A DNA stretch of 64,000 nucleotides from contig NZ_CP077800.1 of assembly GCF_019112525.1 (NCBI RefSeq), positions 3,224,001 to 3,288,000 of the forward strand, in the 5' to 3' direction. Source of the DNA: Modestobacter sp. L9-4. Its GTDB lineage: Bacteria > Actinomycetota > Actinomycetes > Mycobacteriales > Geodermatophilaceae. The notes beneath the pieces are model-generated. The model was not told where the DNA came from, ran no database searches, and saw nothing but the letters and a program-made list of their open reading frames with translations. Position 1 is the stretch's first letter. Each line of letters starts with the position of its first letter. Below, in pieces: positions 1 to 9,335 of this stretch. The position numbers were made by a program, and so were the translations under genes.

Positions 1-2
1 GC

Positions 3-2162
3 TCAGGCGAGTCGCAGGACGGTGGCCTGCGGGTCGTGCGCGTGGGCGCCGACCTCGAGCTCGACGTCGCTGACCTCGGGCAGCACGCGCTCGCGGCGGT
101 CGGCGTCCCAGCGGGCCAGCGCCAGCAGGGAGACGGGGACCTCGACGGTCACCGAGCCACCCGCGGGCACGGCGACGGGGGCGAAGCCGACCACGGCACG
201 CTCGCCGGCGTAGCCGCCGGTCAGGGTGCGGCCGTAGACCTGCACGACGTGCCGGCCGTCCCGGTCGCCGGTGTTGGTGACCGTGGCGGTGACGGTGTCC
301 CCGGCCGCGGTCACCTCGCCGATGGTGAACGACGTGTAGGACAGCCCGAACCCGTGCGGGTACGCGGCCTCGACGCCGAGGCGGTCCAGCAGCCGCTGGC
401 CGTGCCAGCGGTCGTAGGTGATCGCGGTGGCGTCAACGTCGAAGAAGGGCAGGTGCTCCTCGCTGGTGGGCACCGAGAACGGCAGCCGGCCCGAGGGCTC
501 GGCGGCACCGGTGAGGACGTCGGCCAGGGCCACGCCGCCCTCCATCCCGGCGTACCACATCAGCACGATCGCCGGAACGCGCTGGCGCCACTCCTCGGTC
601 AGCACCGGGCCGGCCGCCACCATCGTCACCACGGTGCGCGGGTTGGCCGCGACGGTGGCCGCGATGACCTGCTCGTCCACCGGGCGCAGGCGCAGCGAGG
701 AGCGGTCGCCGCCGAAGCCCTCGCCGGCGGTCATCACGACCTCGTCGCCGGTGGCCTGCACGCCGTCCGGGCGCGGCGGGTAGAGCGCCACCAGCGCCGG
801 GTCGGTCATGGTGTCCGGGCCGACGTACTCGCCCTCGTCCTCGGCGTCGAAGCCGGCGACCACGATCGCCACGTCGGCGTCGGCGGCCGCTGCTGCGGCA
901 GCCGCCGGGTCGTCGTCCTCCACCAGGGTGACCCGGGCGCCGGGGAACGCGGCGGTGATGCCGTCGAGCGGGGTGCTGCTGCTGGGCGCGCGGACGTCGG
1001 AGGAGCCGTGGTCGCCCATGTTGCCCGCGGTGGCCAGCCGGCCGATGACCGCGATCGAGGTGACCGTCGCCGGGTCCAGCGGCAGCAGGGGAGCGCCGTC
1101 GACCGGCTCGTTGCGCAGCAGCACCATGGCGCGGGTGGCCGCCTCGCGGGCCAGCGCGCGGGCCTCGTCACCGGCCATGAGCGCGGGGGTGAACTCGCCG
1201 TCGGTGCGGGTGGCGTACGAGCGCAGCATCGCCGCGATCATCCGGACGCCGGAGCGCCGCACGCTGTCCCAGGACGCCGTCCCGTCCTCCAGCTGCCCGC
1301 GCAGGTGCTGGCCGCGCTGCTGGGTGAACGGCTCCTCCAGGTCCAGCCCGGCCTCCAGCGAGGCGCCGGCGTCGCGCAGGCCCCAGATGAAGTCGCTGAC
1401 GGTGATCCCGTCCCAGCGCCACTGGTCGCGCAGCACGGTGGTGAGCAGGTACCGGTTCTGCCCGGCCCACTCGCCGTTGACCGAGTTGTAGGCGCTCATG
1501 ATCGCCGCGACGCCCTCGTCGACGGTGCGCTTGAAGTGCGGCAGGTAGACGTCGTGCAGCGTCTCGTCGTCGATGGTGACGTCGACCGTGAAGCGGGCGT
1601 TCTCCATCGAGTTGAGCGCGTAGTGCTTGGCGCAGGCCATCACGTACCGCTGGGTGCCGCGCACGAGGGCGGCGCCCATCTCGCCGAGGTGGTGCGGGTC
1701 GTCGCCGTAGGTCTCCTGCGCGCGGCCCCAGGCGGGGTGGCGCAGCAGGTTGATGCAGACGCCGCCGAAGAAGTTGCCGCCGACCGCCCGCACCTCACGG
1801 CCGATGACGTCACCGATCCGCTCCTCGAGCTCGACGTCCCAGGTGGCGCCGCGGGCCATGGAGACCGGGAAGGCGGTGCCGTTGCCGGAGACGGCGCCGC
1901 GCGGGCCGTCGACGAACTGGGTGCCCGGGACGCCGAGCCGCTCCACCGCCCCGTGCGGGATCGGCACGGTGTTGTAGCCGCCGGTGAGCATGGCCAGGAA
2001 GCCGTCCCAGAACTGCCAGTCGCCGTCGAGCAGCCCGAGCTGCTCGTCGGGGGTCAGCTGCTCGTACAGGCGGGTGGCCTCGGCCGCCGGGTCCGCGCCG
2101 CCGCGGACCGCGGTGACGGCGTCGTCGAAGGCGGTGGTGGTGGGCTGAGCGTCAGTGCTCAC
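3..2162 (-). CDS. Glycoside hydrolase family 3 beta-glucosidase-like protein
   Basis: A 719-residue cytoplasmic GH3 enzyme expected to release sugars from the non-reducing end of beta-glucosides. The N-terminal barrel carries KHY (about 180) and the nucleophile motif TVSDF with Asp257. The C-terminal half contains the GH3-C domain (VAIVVAGFDAEDEGE) and ends in a fibronectin-III-like domain. No signal peptide is seen. The open frame continues far upstream, but the GTG at 2162 has a GGGAG ribosome site just before it and precedes the first conserved sequence, so I start there. The gene ends at the left edge with its own stop, so it is complete. Substrate specificity cannot be read from sequence; xylosidase or other glycosidase activity is possible. 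Confidence 0.9.
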   Translation of the reverse strand: MSTDAQPTTTAFDDAVTAVRGGADPAAEATRLYEQLTPDEQLGLLDGDWQFWDGFLAMLTGGYNTVPIPHGAVERLGVPGTQFVDGPRGAVSGNGTAFPVSMARGATWDVELEERIGDVIGREVRAVGGNFFGGVCINLLRHPAWGRAQETYGDDPHHLGEMGAALVRGTQRYVMACAKHYALNSMENARFTVDVTIDDETLHDVYLPHFKRTVDEGVAAIMSAYNSVNGEWAGQNRYLLTTVLRDQWRWDGITVSDFIWGLRDAGASLEAGLDLEEPFTQQRGQHLRGQLEDGTASWDSVRRSGVRMIAAMLRSYATRTDGEFTPALMAGDEARALAREAATRAMVLLRNEPVDGAPLLPLDPATVTSIAVIGRLATAGNMGDHGSSDVRAPSSSTPLDGITAAFPGARVTLVEDDDPAAAAAAAADADVAIVVAGFDAEDEGEYVGPDTMTDPALVALYPPRPDGVQATGDEVVMTAGEGFGGDRSSLRLRPVDEQVIAATVAANPRTVVTMVAAGPVLTEEWRQRVPAIVLMWYAGMEGGVALADVLTGAAEPSGRLPFSVPTSEEHLPFFDVDATAITYDRWHGQRLLDRLGVEAAYPHGFGLSYTSFTIGEVTAAGDTVTATVTNTGDRDGRHVVQVYGRTLTGGYAGERAVVGFAPVAVPAGGSVTVEVPVSLLALARWDADRRERVLPEVSDVELEVGAHAHDPQATVLRLA

Positions 2163-2239
2163 GTTGCTCCCTGGTCGTCGCTGTTCCGAGAACTCCCGGT
2201 ACGTCCGACCGTAAGCGGTGCACCCCGCGGGCGCAGCGC

Positions 2240-3733
2240 TCAGGCCGGACCGACGAGCCCGGCGACGATCTGCGCGGACAGGGTCACCAGCGGCAGCCCA
2301 CCGCCGGGGTGCGCGGAGCCGCCCACCAGGAACAGCCCGGGCAGCGGTGCGGCGTTGGCCGGGCGCAGGAACGCCGCCCGCGCACCGTTGCTGGAGGTGC
2401 CGTAGATCGAGCCGCCCACGCTGCCGGTCTCCCGCTCGAGGTCGGCCGGGGTGCGCACCACGCGCCAGCGCACCCGGTCGCGGACGTCGAGCCCGCGGGC
2501 GGCCAGGACGCCCAGCACCCGGTCGGCCTCGGCGTCGGCCAGGCCGGGCGCGGTCCAGTCGACGCCGGTGCCGGGCTCGTGCCGGGGTGCGTTGACCAGC
2601 ACGAACCACGACTCGCTGTCGTCGTCCGGGCGGGTGGCCGGGTCGTCGGGGGCGCTGACGTAGACCGTCGGGTCGTGCACCGGTCGCTTCGGGCCCCGGC
2701 GGCCGAACAGCGCGTCGAACTCGGCGTCGTAGTCGTCGGGGAACAGCACGGTGTGGTGGGCGAGGCCGGGCGTGCGGCCGCGCAGGGCCAGCAGCAGCAC
2801 CAGCCCGGACGACGACGGGGTGACCCGCCGCAGCCCGGCCCGGGCCCGGCGCACCGGTGCCGCCGGGGGCAGCAGCCGGCCGTAGAGCGCGGCGGCGTCG
2901 GCATTGCAGACCACGACGTCGGCGGGCACCACCTCCCCGTCGGCCAGCCGCACCCCCGACGCCCGGCCACCGCTCACGAGCACCTCGGTCACCGCGGCGT
3001 CGGTGCGGACCACCGCGCCCCGCTCGACGGCGCGGTCGGCCACGGCCGCGGGCAGTCGGTGCAGCCCGCCGGGGACGTACCAGGAGCCGAAGGCCTGCTC
3101 GACCCACGGCACGGTGAGCAGCGCGGCGGGTGCCCGGCGCGGGTCGGAGCCGGAGTAGGTGGCGTAGCGGTCCAGCAGCATCCGCAGCCGCGGGTCGGTG
3201 AGGTACCGCCCGCCCATCCCGCGCAGCGTGCGGCCGGGGGCGATGGTGCGCAGGTCGGCGGTCTGCCGGGCCAGCTTCGCCAGGGTCGCGGCACCGGCCA
3301 GCGGGGAGCGGAGGAAGGGCTGCTCGGTGGCCCGCCACATGGCCTCGGCGCGGGTGAGCAGCGCGGTCCACTGGGCGCCGCTGCCGGGGCCGAGGTCGGC
3401 GTCCAGCCGGTCGGCGATCTGCTCGCGGTGGCCGGGGACCGAGGTCGTCGTCCCGTCGGCGAAGCGGTAGGCGACCGCGGGGTCCAGCCGCTGCAGGGGG
3501 AGGACGTCGCGCAGCGGTGCGCCGGTGTCGGCGAAGAGGTCCTCGAGGACCTGCGGGAGCGTCACCAGGCTGGGGCCGGTGTCGAAGGCGTGGCCGTCGC
3601 GGCTGTACCAGCCGAGCTTGCCGCCGACCTGCGGTGCCTGCTCCAGCACGGTCACCGCGTGCCCGCCGGCGGCCAGCCGTGCGGCCGCCGCGAGTCCACC
3701 GAGCCCGGCACCCACGACGACGACCCGGGCCAT
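2240..3733 (-). CDS. Phytoene desaturase (CrtI) family FAD-dependent oxidoreductase
   Basis: About 497 residues. The protein opens with a dinucleotide-binding fold (VVVVGAGLGGLAAA, then a conserved E and GGK) typical of CrtI-type carotenoid desaturases and related amine-oxidase-fold enzymes. The C-terminal FAD motif (GLFLVGGSAHPGGGLP) is also the one seen in CrtI/CrtD proteins. Known members insert double bases' worth of unsaturation (double bonds) into phytoene-type carotenoids at the membrane. No phytoene synthase or cyclase gene is adjacent, so the exact substrate is open. I use ATG at 3733; a GTG nine bases upstream is in frame. It is followed by the GH3 gene in the same direction with a 77-base gap. 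Confidence 0.85.
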   Translation of the reverse strand: MARVVVVGAGLGGLAAAARLAAGGHAVTVLEQAPQVGGKLGWYSRDGHAFDTGPSLVTLPQVLEDLFADTGAPLRDVLPLQRLDPAVAYRFADGTTTSVPGHREQIADRLDADLGPGSGAQWTALLTRAEAMWRATEQPFLRSPLAGAATLAKLARQTADLRTIAPGRTLRGMGGRYLTDPRLRMLLDRYATYSGSDPRRAPAALLTVPWVEQAFGSWYVPGGLHRLPAAVADRAVERGAVVRTDAAVTEVLVSGGRASGVRLADGEVVPADVVVCNADAAALYGRLLPPAAPVRRARAGLRRVTPSSSGLVLLLALRGRTPGLAHHTVLFPDDYDAEFDALFGRRGPKRPVHDPTVYVSAPDDPATRPDDDSESWFVLVNAPRHEPGTGVDWTAPGLADAEADRVLGVLAARGLDVRDRVRWRVVRTPADLERETGSVGGSIYGTSSNGARAAFLRPANAAPLPGLFLVGGSAHPGGGLPLVTLSAQIVAGLVGPA

Positions 3734-3782
3734 GCCGCCCACGGTAACCGCCCCCGGCCGGTGCCCCGGAGGAGCCGGCGGG

Positions 3783-4667
3783 TCAGGCGCCGGGGGTGAA
3801 GTCCTCGTCGAGGTGGGCGAGCAGGGTGTCGCCGTCCCAGGTGGGGGAGGGCATGACCCGGCGGATGGTGAGCATCGGCTGCTCGGGGTCGACGGCCTCG
3901 GCGAGCTGGAAGGCCGCCCGGTACCCCGCCTCGGTGACGTGCGGGAGGGTGCGCGGGGCCCAGACGCCGAAGGGGTAGGCCATCACGTCGACCGGGCGCC
4001 CGAGGACCTCCGCCAGCGTGGCCGCGGGCTCGTCGAGCTGGGTGTGCCACTGGTCGTCGGGGAGCCGGTCCAGCCGCTGGTGGTCCCAGGTGTGGGCGCC
4101 GATCTCCATGCCCGCGGCGTCGAGGCGGCGGAGGTCGTCCCGGCTGAGCCAGTTCGGCTTGTCCAGCACGACCGTCATGGGGAAGAACATCGCCGGGAAG
4201 CCCAGCTCCTGCAGCAGCGGCAGGGCCACCGTGGCGTGGCCGGCCGAGCCGTCGTCGAAGGTCAGCAGCACCGGCTTCTCCGGCAGCGGGGTGCCGAACT
4301 CCAGGTGGTCGAGCAGTGCTGCTGCCCGGATCGGGGTGCGGCCGCCGTCGCGGACCGCCTCCAGCTGCGCCCGGAACGTCGCCGGCGGGAAGGTGATGGA
4401 CCGGGAGTACTCGCCGTCGTCCGGCTCGAGCTCGCGCAGCTGGTGGTAGCAGAGCACCGGCACGGTGGAGCGGGCCGCGATCTCCGCCGCCGTCCCCCGG
4501 GTCGGGGTGGGGGTCGGCGTCGGGGTGGGTGCCGCGCTGGTGGTGGGCGCTGCCGGGGTGGGCAGCGGCGCCGACGTCGTGGGTGCCGCGACCGGGGTCG
4601 GGACGGTGCGGCTGCACGCGGTGAGGAACAGCGCGCCACCGGCGGCCAGGAAGTGACGTCTGCGCAC
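3783..4667 (-). CDS. Polysaccharide deacetylase (NodB domain) lipoprotein
   Basis: A 294-residue secreted lipoprotein. The signal peptide ends in a lipobox LTAC (Cys18), followed by a 40-residue Pro/Thr/Ala linker with a PTPTPT run. The catalytic NodB homology domain carries TFDDG (Asp138-Asp139) and the metal-binding pair HTWDH (His192, His196). The family removes N- or O-acetyl groups from peptidoglycan, chitin-like or exopolysaccharide chains; acting outside the membrane on a wall or capsule polymer is the likely role. GTG at 4667 is chosen because the lipoprotein signal begins immediately (MRRRHFLAAGG). It lies between the desaturase and an acetyltransferase, all on the same strand but with separate spacing. 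Confidence 0.88.
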   Translation of the reverse strand: MRRRHFLAAGGALFLTACSRTVPTPVAAPTTSAPLPTPAAPTTSAAPTPTPTPTPTRGTAAEIAARSTVPVLCYHQLRELEPDDGEYSRSITFPPATFRAQLEAVRDGGRTPIRAAALLDHLEFGTPLPEKPVLLTFDDGSAGHATVALPLLQELGFPAMFFPMTVVLDKPNWLSRDDLRRLDAAGMEIGAHTWDHQRLDRLPDDQWHTQLDEPAATLAEVLGRPVDVMAYPFGVWAPRTLPHVTEAGYRAAFQLAEAVDPEQPMLTIRRVMPSPTWDGDTLLAHLDEDFTPGA

Positions 4668-4734
4668 GGCGCCACGGTGTCCGATGGGCGCGCTGTGCGC
4701 AATTCCCGGTCCGGCCCGCCGTCGGGCCGTCCGG

Positions 4735-5214
4735 TCAGCGCACCATGCGGACCTCGGCCAGCCCCTCCCACGACTCGAGCACGGTGCGCGCACCGTCGGC
4801 GGTGAAGCCGTTGCGCTGGTAGAACCGCCGTGCCCGCGGGTTCTCCTCGGCCACCCACAGCGACGCGGGCCGGTCACCGAGGACCGTGTCCAGCAGCGCC
4901 TGGCCGAGCCCGCTGCCGTGGTGGGCGGCGCGGACGTAGATCATCGCGAGCTCCTCGTCCCGCACCGGCGGGGTGTCCCGGCTCGGTACGGCCAGCGCGA
5001 AGCCGACCACCTCGCCGTCCACCTCCGCGACGGTGACCGCAGCGGTGGCCGGGTCGGCCAGCGTCCGGGCCCAGTTGGCGGTGAACCGCTCGGGCGTGCG
5101 GGTGGCGAAGAACTCCGGCGAGAGCAGGCCCGCGTAGGTCTCCTGCCAGCAGGCGAGGTGGCAGGGACCGATGCCGGCGGCGTCCTCGACGGTCGCGGGG
5201 CGCAGCGTGGTCAC
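4735..5214 (-). CDS. GNAT family N-acetyltransferase
   Basis: A 159-residue single-domain GNAT protein starting at GTG (MTTLRPATVEDAAGI). The acetyl-CoA site is visible as the V-x-x-x-x-x-x-G-x-G-x-A-like stretch YVRAAHHGSGLGQALL, and the C-terminal part has the usual NPRARRFYQRNGF element. GNAT enzymes transfer an acetyl group from acetyl-CoA to an amine of a small molecule, antibiotic or protein N-terminus; the acceptor here is unknown. It is cytoplasmic. It precedes the polysaccharide deacetylase gene by 67 bases, which gives no useful functional hint. Confidence 0.85.
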   Translation of the reverse strand: MTTLRPATVEDAAGIGPCHLACWQETYAGLLSPEFFATRTPERFTANWARTLADPATAAVTVAEVDGEVVGFALAVPSRDTPPVRDEELAMIYVRAAHHGSGLGQALLDTVLGDRPASLWVAEENPRARRFYQRNGFTADGARTVLESWEGLAEVRMVR

Positions 5215-5272
5215 GAGCCGATCCTGGCAGGGGCGCAGGCGCGGACCGGGGTGGTCCGCGCCTGCACCCGGC

Positions 5273-6292
5273 TCAGTGCACGTCCCGGCGGCTGAACAGG
5301 ACGATGCCCACGCCCACCACGACCGCGGTCACCACGGCCATGTACACCCCGGCCTGCAGGTTCTGCAGCTGGTACTCGATGGAGTTGCCGGAGATCGGGT
5401 CGTAGCCGGTGTAGAGCGTGAGCCCCTTCGGCATCACCAGCGCGGCGGCGTTGTTGGTGAGCAGCCAGGGCTGCCAGGTCGGCCGGACGGCCCGCACCGC
5501 GGTCTCCAGGACGGCGAAGTACACGAACCCCACGCCCAGCGCCGCCCCGGTGTTGCGCACCAGGTTGGTCAGGCCGAAGCCGAGCAGCCCGGCGAAGAGG
5601 GTGAGCAGGACCCCGCGGCCCTGCGCGCCGAGCAGCGTCGACCAGAAGTGGTCGGGCAGGTCGGCGCCGTCGCCGACCGTGGCCTGCCAGATGCCGGCCA
5701 GGGCGAGCCAGGACAGCTGCGCGACGACGCCGATCAGCGCCGACGCGACGGCGACGACCGCCGTCTTCGCGCCCATGACGCGTGGACGCCGGGTCTCCCA
5801 GAACAGCAGCGCCGACATCGACCGGCTCGACCACTCCGCGCCGACGTAGGTGGCCGCGACCAGGAAGGCCAGCACGGAGGCGGCGGCGCTGAAGGCCACT
5901 GCGCCGTCCGCACCGTTCGCACCGAGGGAGAAGGGAGCCGGGTCGATGTAGTACTTCAGCTCCAGGTCCTCGGCCACCAGCGGCGGGCCGCAGTACTCGT
6001 CCGGGGAGACGCCGGCGGGCGCGTTCGCCAGGCAGTCCTCCCGGTAGACGTCCTGCTGGTCGACCTGCTCCTGCCGGCTGGCCTCGGCCGAGGCCAGCCG
6101 CTCGGGGGTGGTCGAGGCGAAGTTGAGGAAGCCCAGCCCGAGGACGCCGACCCAGCCGAGCACGGCCAGCCCGAGCAGCACCTGGATGAACCGGCGGGCG
6201 GTGAAGCGGTGGGTCTCGGCGCGCAGCAGGCCGCCGAAGCGGCCGGCCGGGACGGTGGCCGGGGCGTCGGTCGGGGTCAGGACGGCGCTCAT
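5273..6292 (-). CDS. ABC-2 type transporter permease
   Basis: A 339-residue membrane protein with a cytoplasmic N-terminus, a first membrane span near residue 40 (FIQVLLGLAVLGWVGVL), a long extracytoplasmic loop of about 70 residues, and then about five further spans. This is the ABC-2 permease layout. Its start overlaps the stop of the upstream ATPase gene by four bases (ATGA), so the two are translated together and form one transporter. The cargo is not predictable; related pairs export lipids, peptides or antimicrobial compounds. Confidence 0.85.
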   Translation of the reverse strand: MSAVLTPTDAPATVPAGRFGGLLRAETHRFTARRFIQVLLGLAVLGWVGVLGLGFLNFASTTPERLASAEASRQEQVDQQDVYREDCLANAPAGVSPDEYCGPPLVAEDLELKYYIDPAPFSLGANGADGAVAFSAAASVLAFLVAATYVGAEWSSRSMSALLFWETRRPRVMGAKTAVVAVASALIGVVAQLSWLALAGIWQATVGDGADLPDHFWSTLLGAQGRGVLLTLFAGLLGFGLTNLVRNTGAALGVGFVYFAVLETAVRAVRPTWQPWLLTNNAAALVMPKGLTLYTGYDPISGNSIEYQLQNLQAGVYMAVVTAVVVGVGIVLFSRRDVH

Positions 6293-7203
6293 GCCGGCTC
6301 CGCCGTCAGCGCTAGGAACGCGCTCTCCAGGTCTGCTGCCACCGGTGTCAGCTCCTCCAGGTAGTGGCCGTGTTCGGCGAGCACCCGGGTGACCTCACCC
6401 GGGGCCGGGACGGCGGACACGAGCAGCCCGTCGTCGGTGGGGCTGACCGCGTACCCCGCGGCGGTGAGCACGGCGGCGGCCGCGGCGCGGTCGGGCACGC
6501 GGACCCGCACGTCCCCGGTGCTGCGGCCGGCGAGCACCTGGTGCACCGGGCCGGTGGCGATGCAGCGGCCGCGGGCCATGATCGAGACGCGGTCGGCGAC
6601 CTGCTCGATCTCGGTGAGCAGGTGCGAGCTGAGCAGCACGGTGGTCGACCCGTCGGCGCCGAGCCGGCGGATGAGCTCGCGGACGTCGCGGATGCCGGCC
6701 GGGTCCAGGCCGTTGCTCGGCTCGTCCAGGATCAGCAGCTGCGGTGCCTTGAGCAGCGCCGCGGCGATGCCGAGGCGCTGCTTCATGCCGAGGGAGTAGC
6801 CCTTGAAGCGGTCGTCGGCGCGGTCGCGGAGCTCGACGGTCTCCAGCACCTCCTCGACCCGCGTGCGGGGCAGCCCGGCGGCCTCGGCGAGCAGCCGCAG
6901 GTTGCGGCGGCCGGAGAAGCCGGGGAAGAACAGCGGCGTCTCGACCAGGGCGCCGACGCTGCCGATCACCTCGGGCAGCCCCGCCGGCACCGGCCGGCCG
7001 AGCAGTCGCACCTCGCCCGCGTCGGGGCGGATGAGACCGAGCAGGACCCGGATGGACGTCGTCTTGCCCGACCCGTTGGGGCCGAGGAAGCCGTGCACAC
7101 CGCCGGTCTCGACCACCAGCTCGAGGTCGTCCAGCGCCTTCTGGGGCGGCTTCCCGCGGCGGGCGTAGGTCTTGGTCACCGCGTGCATCTCGACGGCTGG
7201 CAC
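6289..7203 (-). CDS. ABC transporter ATP-binding protein
   Basis: A 304-residue nucleotide-binding subunit. Walker A is GPNGSGKTT (41-49), the signature motif is in YSLGMKQRLG (136-145), and Walker B plus D-loop is LLILDEPSNGLDP (from 156). The roughly 80-residue C-terminal extension is typical of CcmA/BcrA/NatA-type exporters. A GTG start at 7203 is supported by an AGGAGG ribosome site four bases upstream; the ATG six codons in lacks one. It is coupled by a four-base overlap to the permease. Function: energises export of an unknown substrate. Confidence 0.92.
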   Translation of the reverse strand: MPAVEMHAVTKTYARRGKPPQKALDDLELVVETGGVHGFLGPNGSGKTTSIRVLLGLIRPDAGEVRLLGRPVPAGLPEVIGSVGALVETPLFFPGFSGRRNLRLLAEAAGLPRTRVEEVLETVELRDRADDRFKGYSLGMKQRLGIAAALLKAPQLLILDEPSNGLDPAGIRDVRELIRRLGADGSTTVLLSSHLLTEIEQVADRVSIMARGRCIATGPVHQVLAGRSTGDVRVRVPDRAAAAAVLTAAGYAVSPTDDGLLVSAVPAPGEVTRVLAEHGHYLEELTPVAADLESAFLALTAEPA

Positions 7204-7339
7204 GGGGCCTCCTGGACGAGGGGTGGGCTGGTCGGGAGCACCGTGGCACAGCGCACGCCCAGGTGGGCCCCGTTGGCGTCCGTGTCCGCCAGTCCTGGCC
7301 GATCTCGTTCCGGAGTGACCACGGTGGCAGGCTGCCGGG

Positions 7340-8302
7340 GTGCCCCCACTCCCTGCGCTGGCCCGACGCGCCGACGCCGCCCTCCGCGACCTCGCCTCCC
7401 GGGGAGCGCGCCGGGCGGGGTGGACACCGGCCGTCCTCGCCCACCCCGGCTACGGCAGCGGCGACCGGGTGCGGGTGCTCGGCCGGGTGCTGCTGGCGCC
7501 GCCGGGCGCCCGGCCGGCCGAGCGCCGCGCGGTGCCCGGCTGGCAGCGGTTCCTCACGCTGGAGAGCCCGCGCACCGAGGTGGTCGTCGAGGTCGGGGGG
7601 CTGCGCACCGTCGTCCTCAGCGACGACGACGGGCTGATCGACGTGACCCTGTCGCTGGACCTGCCCGACGCCGGCGCGCTGCCGGTGGTGCTCCGGGCCG
7701 GCGACCGCGAGGCGAGCGCGAGGGTGCACCTCGCCTCACCGGACGCCGCCCGGGGCGTGGTGTGCGACATCGACGACACGGTGCTGGTCACCGGGATCAC
7801 CACCCCGCTGCGGGCCGCCTGGCGCACCTTCGTGCTGCCGATGGGACGCCGGGAGCCGGTGCCGGGGATGGTGCGGCTGCTGCGCGAGCTGACGTCGGGG
7901 GCGCCGCACGTGCCGGTGGTCTACCTGAGCAACGGGCCGTGGAACCTGGCCGGTCCGCTGTCCCGCTTTCTGGCGGGGCACGGCTTCCCGCCGGGCGCGC
8001 TGCTGCTCACCGACTGGGGGCCGACGCCCACGCGCTGGTTCCGCGACGGGCAGGCGCACAAGCGGGCCTCGCTGCGGCGGCTGGCCGCCGACCTGCCGGG
8101 CGTGCGCTGGACGCTGGTCGGCGACACCGGCGAGCACGACCCCGCGCTGTACGAGGAGTTCACCCGCGCCCACCCGGACCGGGTGCGCGCGGTGCTCCTG
8201 CGCGACACCACCGGCGGCGCGGCGCGCGTGGAGCACCTCGGGGAGGTGCCGGTGGTCCACGGCCGGGACGGCGACGCCCTCGCCGCCGCCCTGCCCCGCT
8301 GA
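7340..8302 (+). CDS. App1-family (DUF2183) phosphatase
   Basis: A 320-residue protein with the App1 phosphatidate-phosphatase catalytic domain in its second half. The HAD-like motif CDIDDTVLVTG supplies Asp143 and Asp145, and later motifs YLSNGPWN and GDTGEHDP match the family. The first 130 residues form a beta-rich domain, as in bacterial members. Yeast App1 dephosphorylates phosphatidate; bacterial homologues are assumed to act on lipid or small phosphate esters, but this is untested here. No signal peptide or membrane span is seen. GTG at 7340 is used. The gene converges on the LLM monooxygenase gene with only seven bases between the stops. Confidence 0.85.
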   Translation: MPPLPALARRADAALRDLASRGARRAGWTPAVLAHPGYGSGDRVRVLGRVLLAPPGARPAERRAVPGWQRFLTLESPRTEVVVEVGGLRTVVLSDDDGLIDVTLSLDLPDAGALPVVLRAGDREASARVHLASPDAARGVVCDIDDTVLVTGITTPLRAAWRTFVLPMGRREPVPGMVRLLRELTSGAPHVPVVYLSNGPWNLAGPLSRFLAGHGFPPGALLLTDWGPTPTRWFRDGQAHKRASLRRLAADLPGVRWTLVGDTGEHDPALYEEFTRAHPDRVRAVLLRDTTGGAARVEHLGEVPVVHGRDGDALAAALPR

Positions 8303-8309
8303 GGTCGGA

Positions 8310-9335
8310 CTACCCGTCCGCCGCCGCTCGCAGGCCCCCTCGGGCTCCGGCCGGCAGGCCGAGGAGCCCGGCGAGAGCGGCGTCCGAGGCGGACAGGGCA
8401 GCGCGGTCGAAGGTGCTGCTGGAGGCGACCAGCTCGGCCGCGCCGGTGCGCTCGAACAGCTCGGCGAGCCGGCTCTCCACCTGGGCGGCGGTGCCGGCGA
8501 TCGCCCCGGCCGTGGTCTGCTCGACGTACTGCCGCTGCCGCGCCGTCCAGTCGTGCGCACGGATCGCGGCCACCGGCTCGAGCGGCGGGAAGGCACCGGC
8601 CGTGCGGGCCTGCGCCATCGCCCACGCCTCGGGCAGCAGCAGGTCGGCGGCCTCGGTCGCGGTGTCGGCGACCAGGACGTCGAGGCTCACCGACACCCGT
8701 GGCTCCGGCGCCTGCGCACTGGGCCGGTAGGAGCGGCGGTAGGCGGCCAGCGCGGCCAGCCCGGGCCCGGGGTCGCCGGCCACGCCCAGCAGCGGCCCCC
8801 CGACGACCACCGGCAGCCCGAGCTCCGCGGCCACCGCCAGGCCGCGGCCGGTGGCCAGCACGTGCAGCGGGACGTCGCCGTCCGGGCGCGGGTGCATCGT
8901 CACCTCCGCCGTCCCGGTGAGGAAGGCGCGCAGCTCGGACAGGTCGGCGGCGAAGTCCGGCTCGTCGCCCGAGCGCAGTGCGCGGCGCACCGGTGGGGTG
9001 AAGCCGGGGGAGCGGCCCAGCCCCAGGTCGACCCGGCCGGGGGCGAAGGCCGACAGGGTGGCGAACTGCTCGGCGACCACCAGCGGCTGGTGGTGCGGCA
9101 GCATCACGCCCGCCGAGCCGAGCCGGACCCGCGTCGTCCGGCCGGCGATGGCGGCCAGCAGCACCGCCGGTGCGGATCCGGCGACGCCCGGGACGCCGTG
9201 GTGCTCGGCGACCCAGAACCGCGCGTAGCCCAGCTGCTCGGCCCGGACGGCGCGGTCGACCGTGCCGGTCAGGGCCGCGGGCTCGGGCTCACCGGCGCGG
9301 GTCCGCGAGCGGTCGAGCAACGACAGGACGGGCAT
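8310..9335 (-). CDS. LLM class flavin-dependent oxidoreductase
   Basis: A 341-residue luciferase-like monooxygenase of the group with the N-terminal signature MPVLSLLD and the motif YARFWVAEHH. The barrel carries GSAGVMLPHHQPL and a GLGRSPG turn that in relatives contacts the FMN phosphate. Such proteins use F420H2 or FMNH2 to oxidise or reduce small molecules; the substrate is unknown. The start codon overlaps the stop of the upstream radical-SAM gene by one base (TGATG), so the pair should be translationally coupled. The open frame runs further upstream inside that gene, but ATG at 9335 matches the family start. Confidence 0.88.
   Translation of the reverse strand: MPVLSLLDRSRTRAGEPEPAALTGTVDRAVRAEQLGYARFWVAEHHGVPGVAGSAPAVLLAAIAGRTTRVRLGSAGVMLPHHQPLVVAEQFATLSAFAPGRVDLGLGRSPGFTPPVRRALRSGDEPDFAADLSELRAFLTGTAEVTMHPRPDGDVPLHVLATGRGLAVAAELGLPVVVGGPLLGVAGDPGPGLAALAAYRRSYRPSAQAPEPRVSVSLDVLVADTATEAADLLLPEAWAMAQARTAGAFPPLEPVAAIRAHDWTARQRQYVEQTTAGAIAGTAAQVESRLAELFERTGAAELVASSSTFDRAALSASDAALAGLLGLPAGARGGLRAAADG

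Noticed and set aside
36-2405. Long plus-strand ORF opposite the GH3 gene
   Set aside because: Low-complexity Gly/Arg/Val-rich translation with no family match; the minus-strand frame encodes a complete GH3 enzyme.
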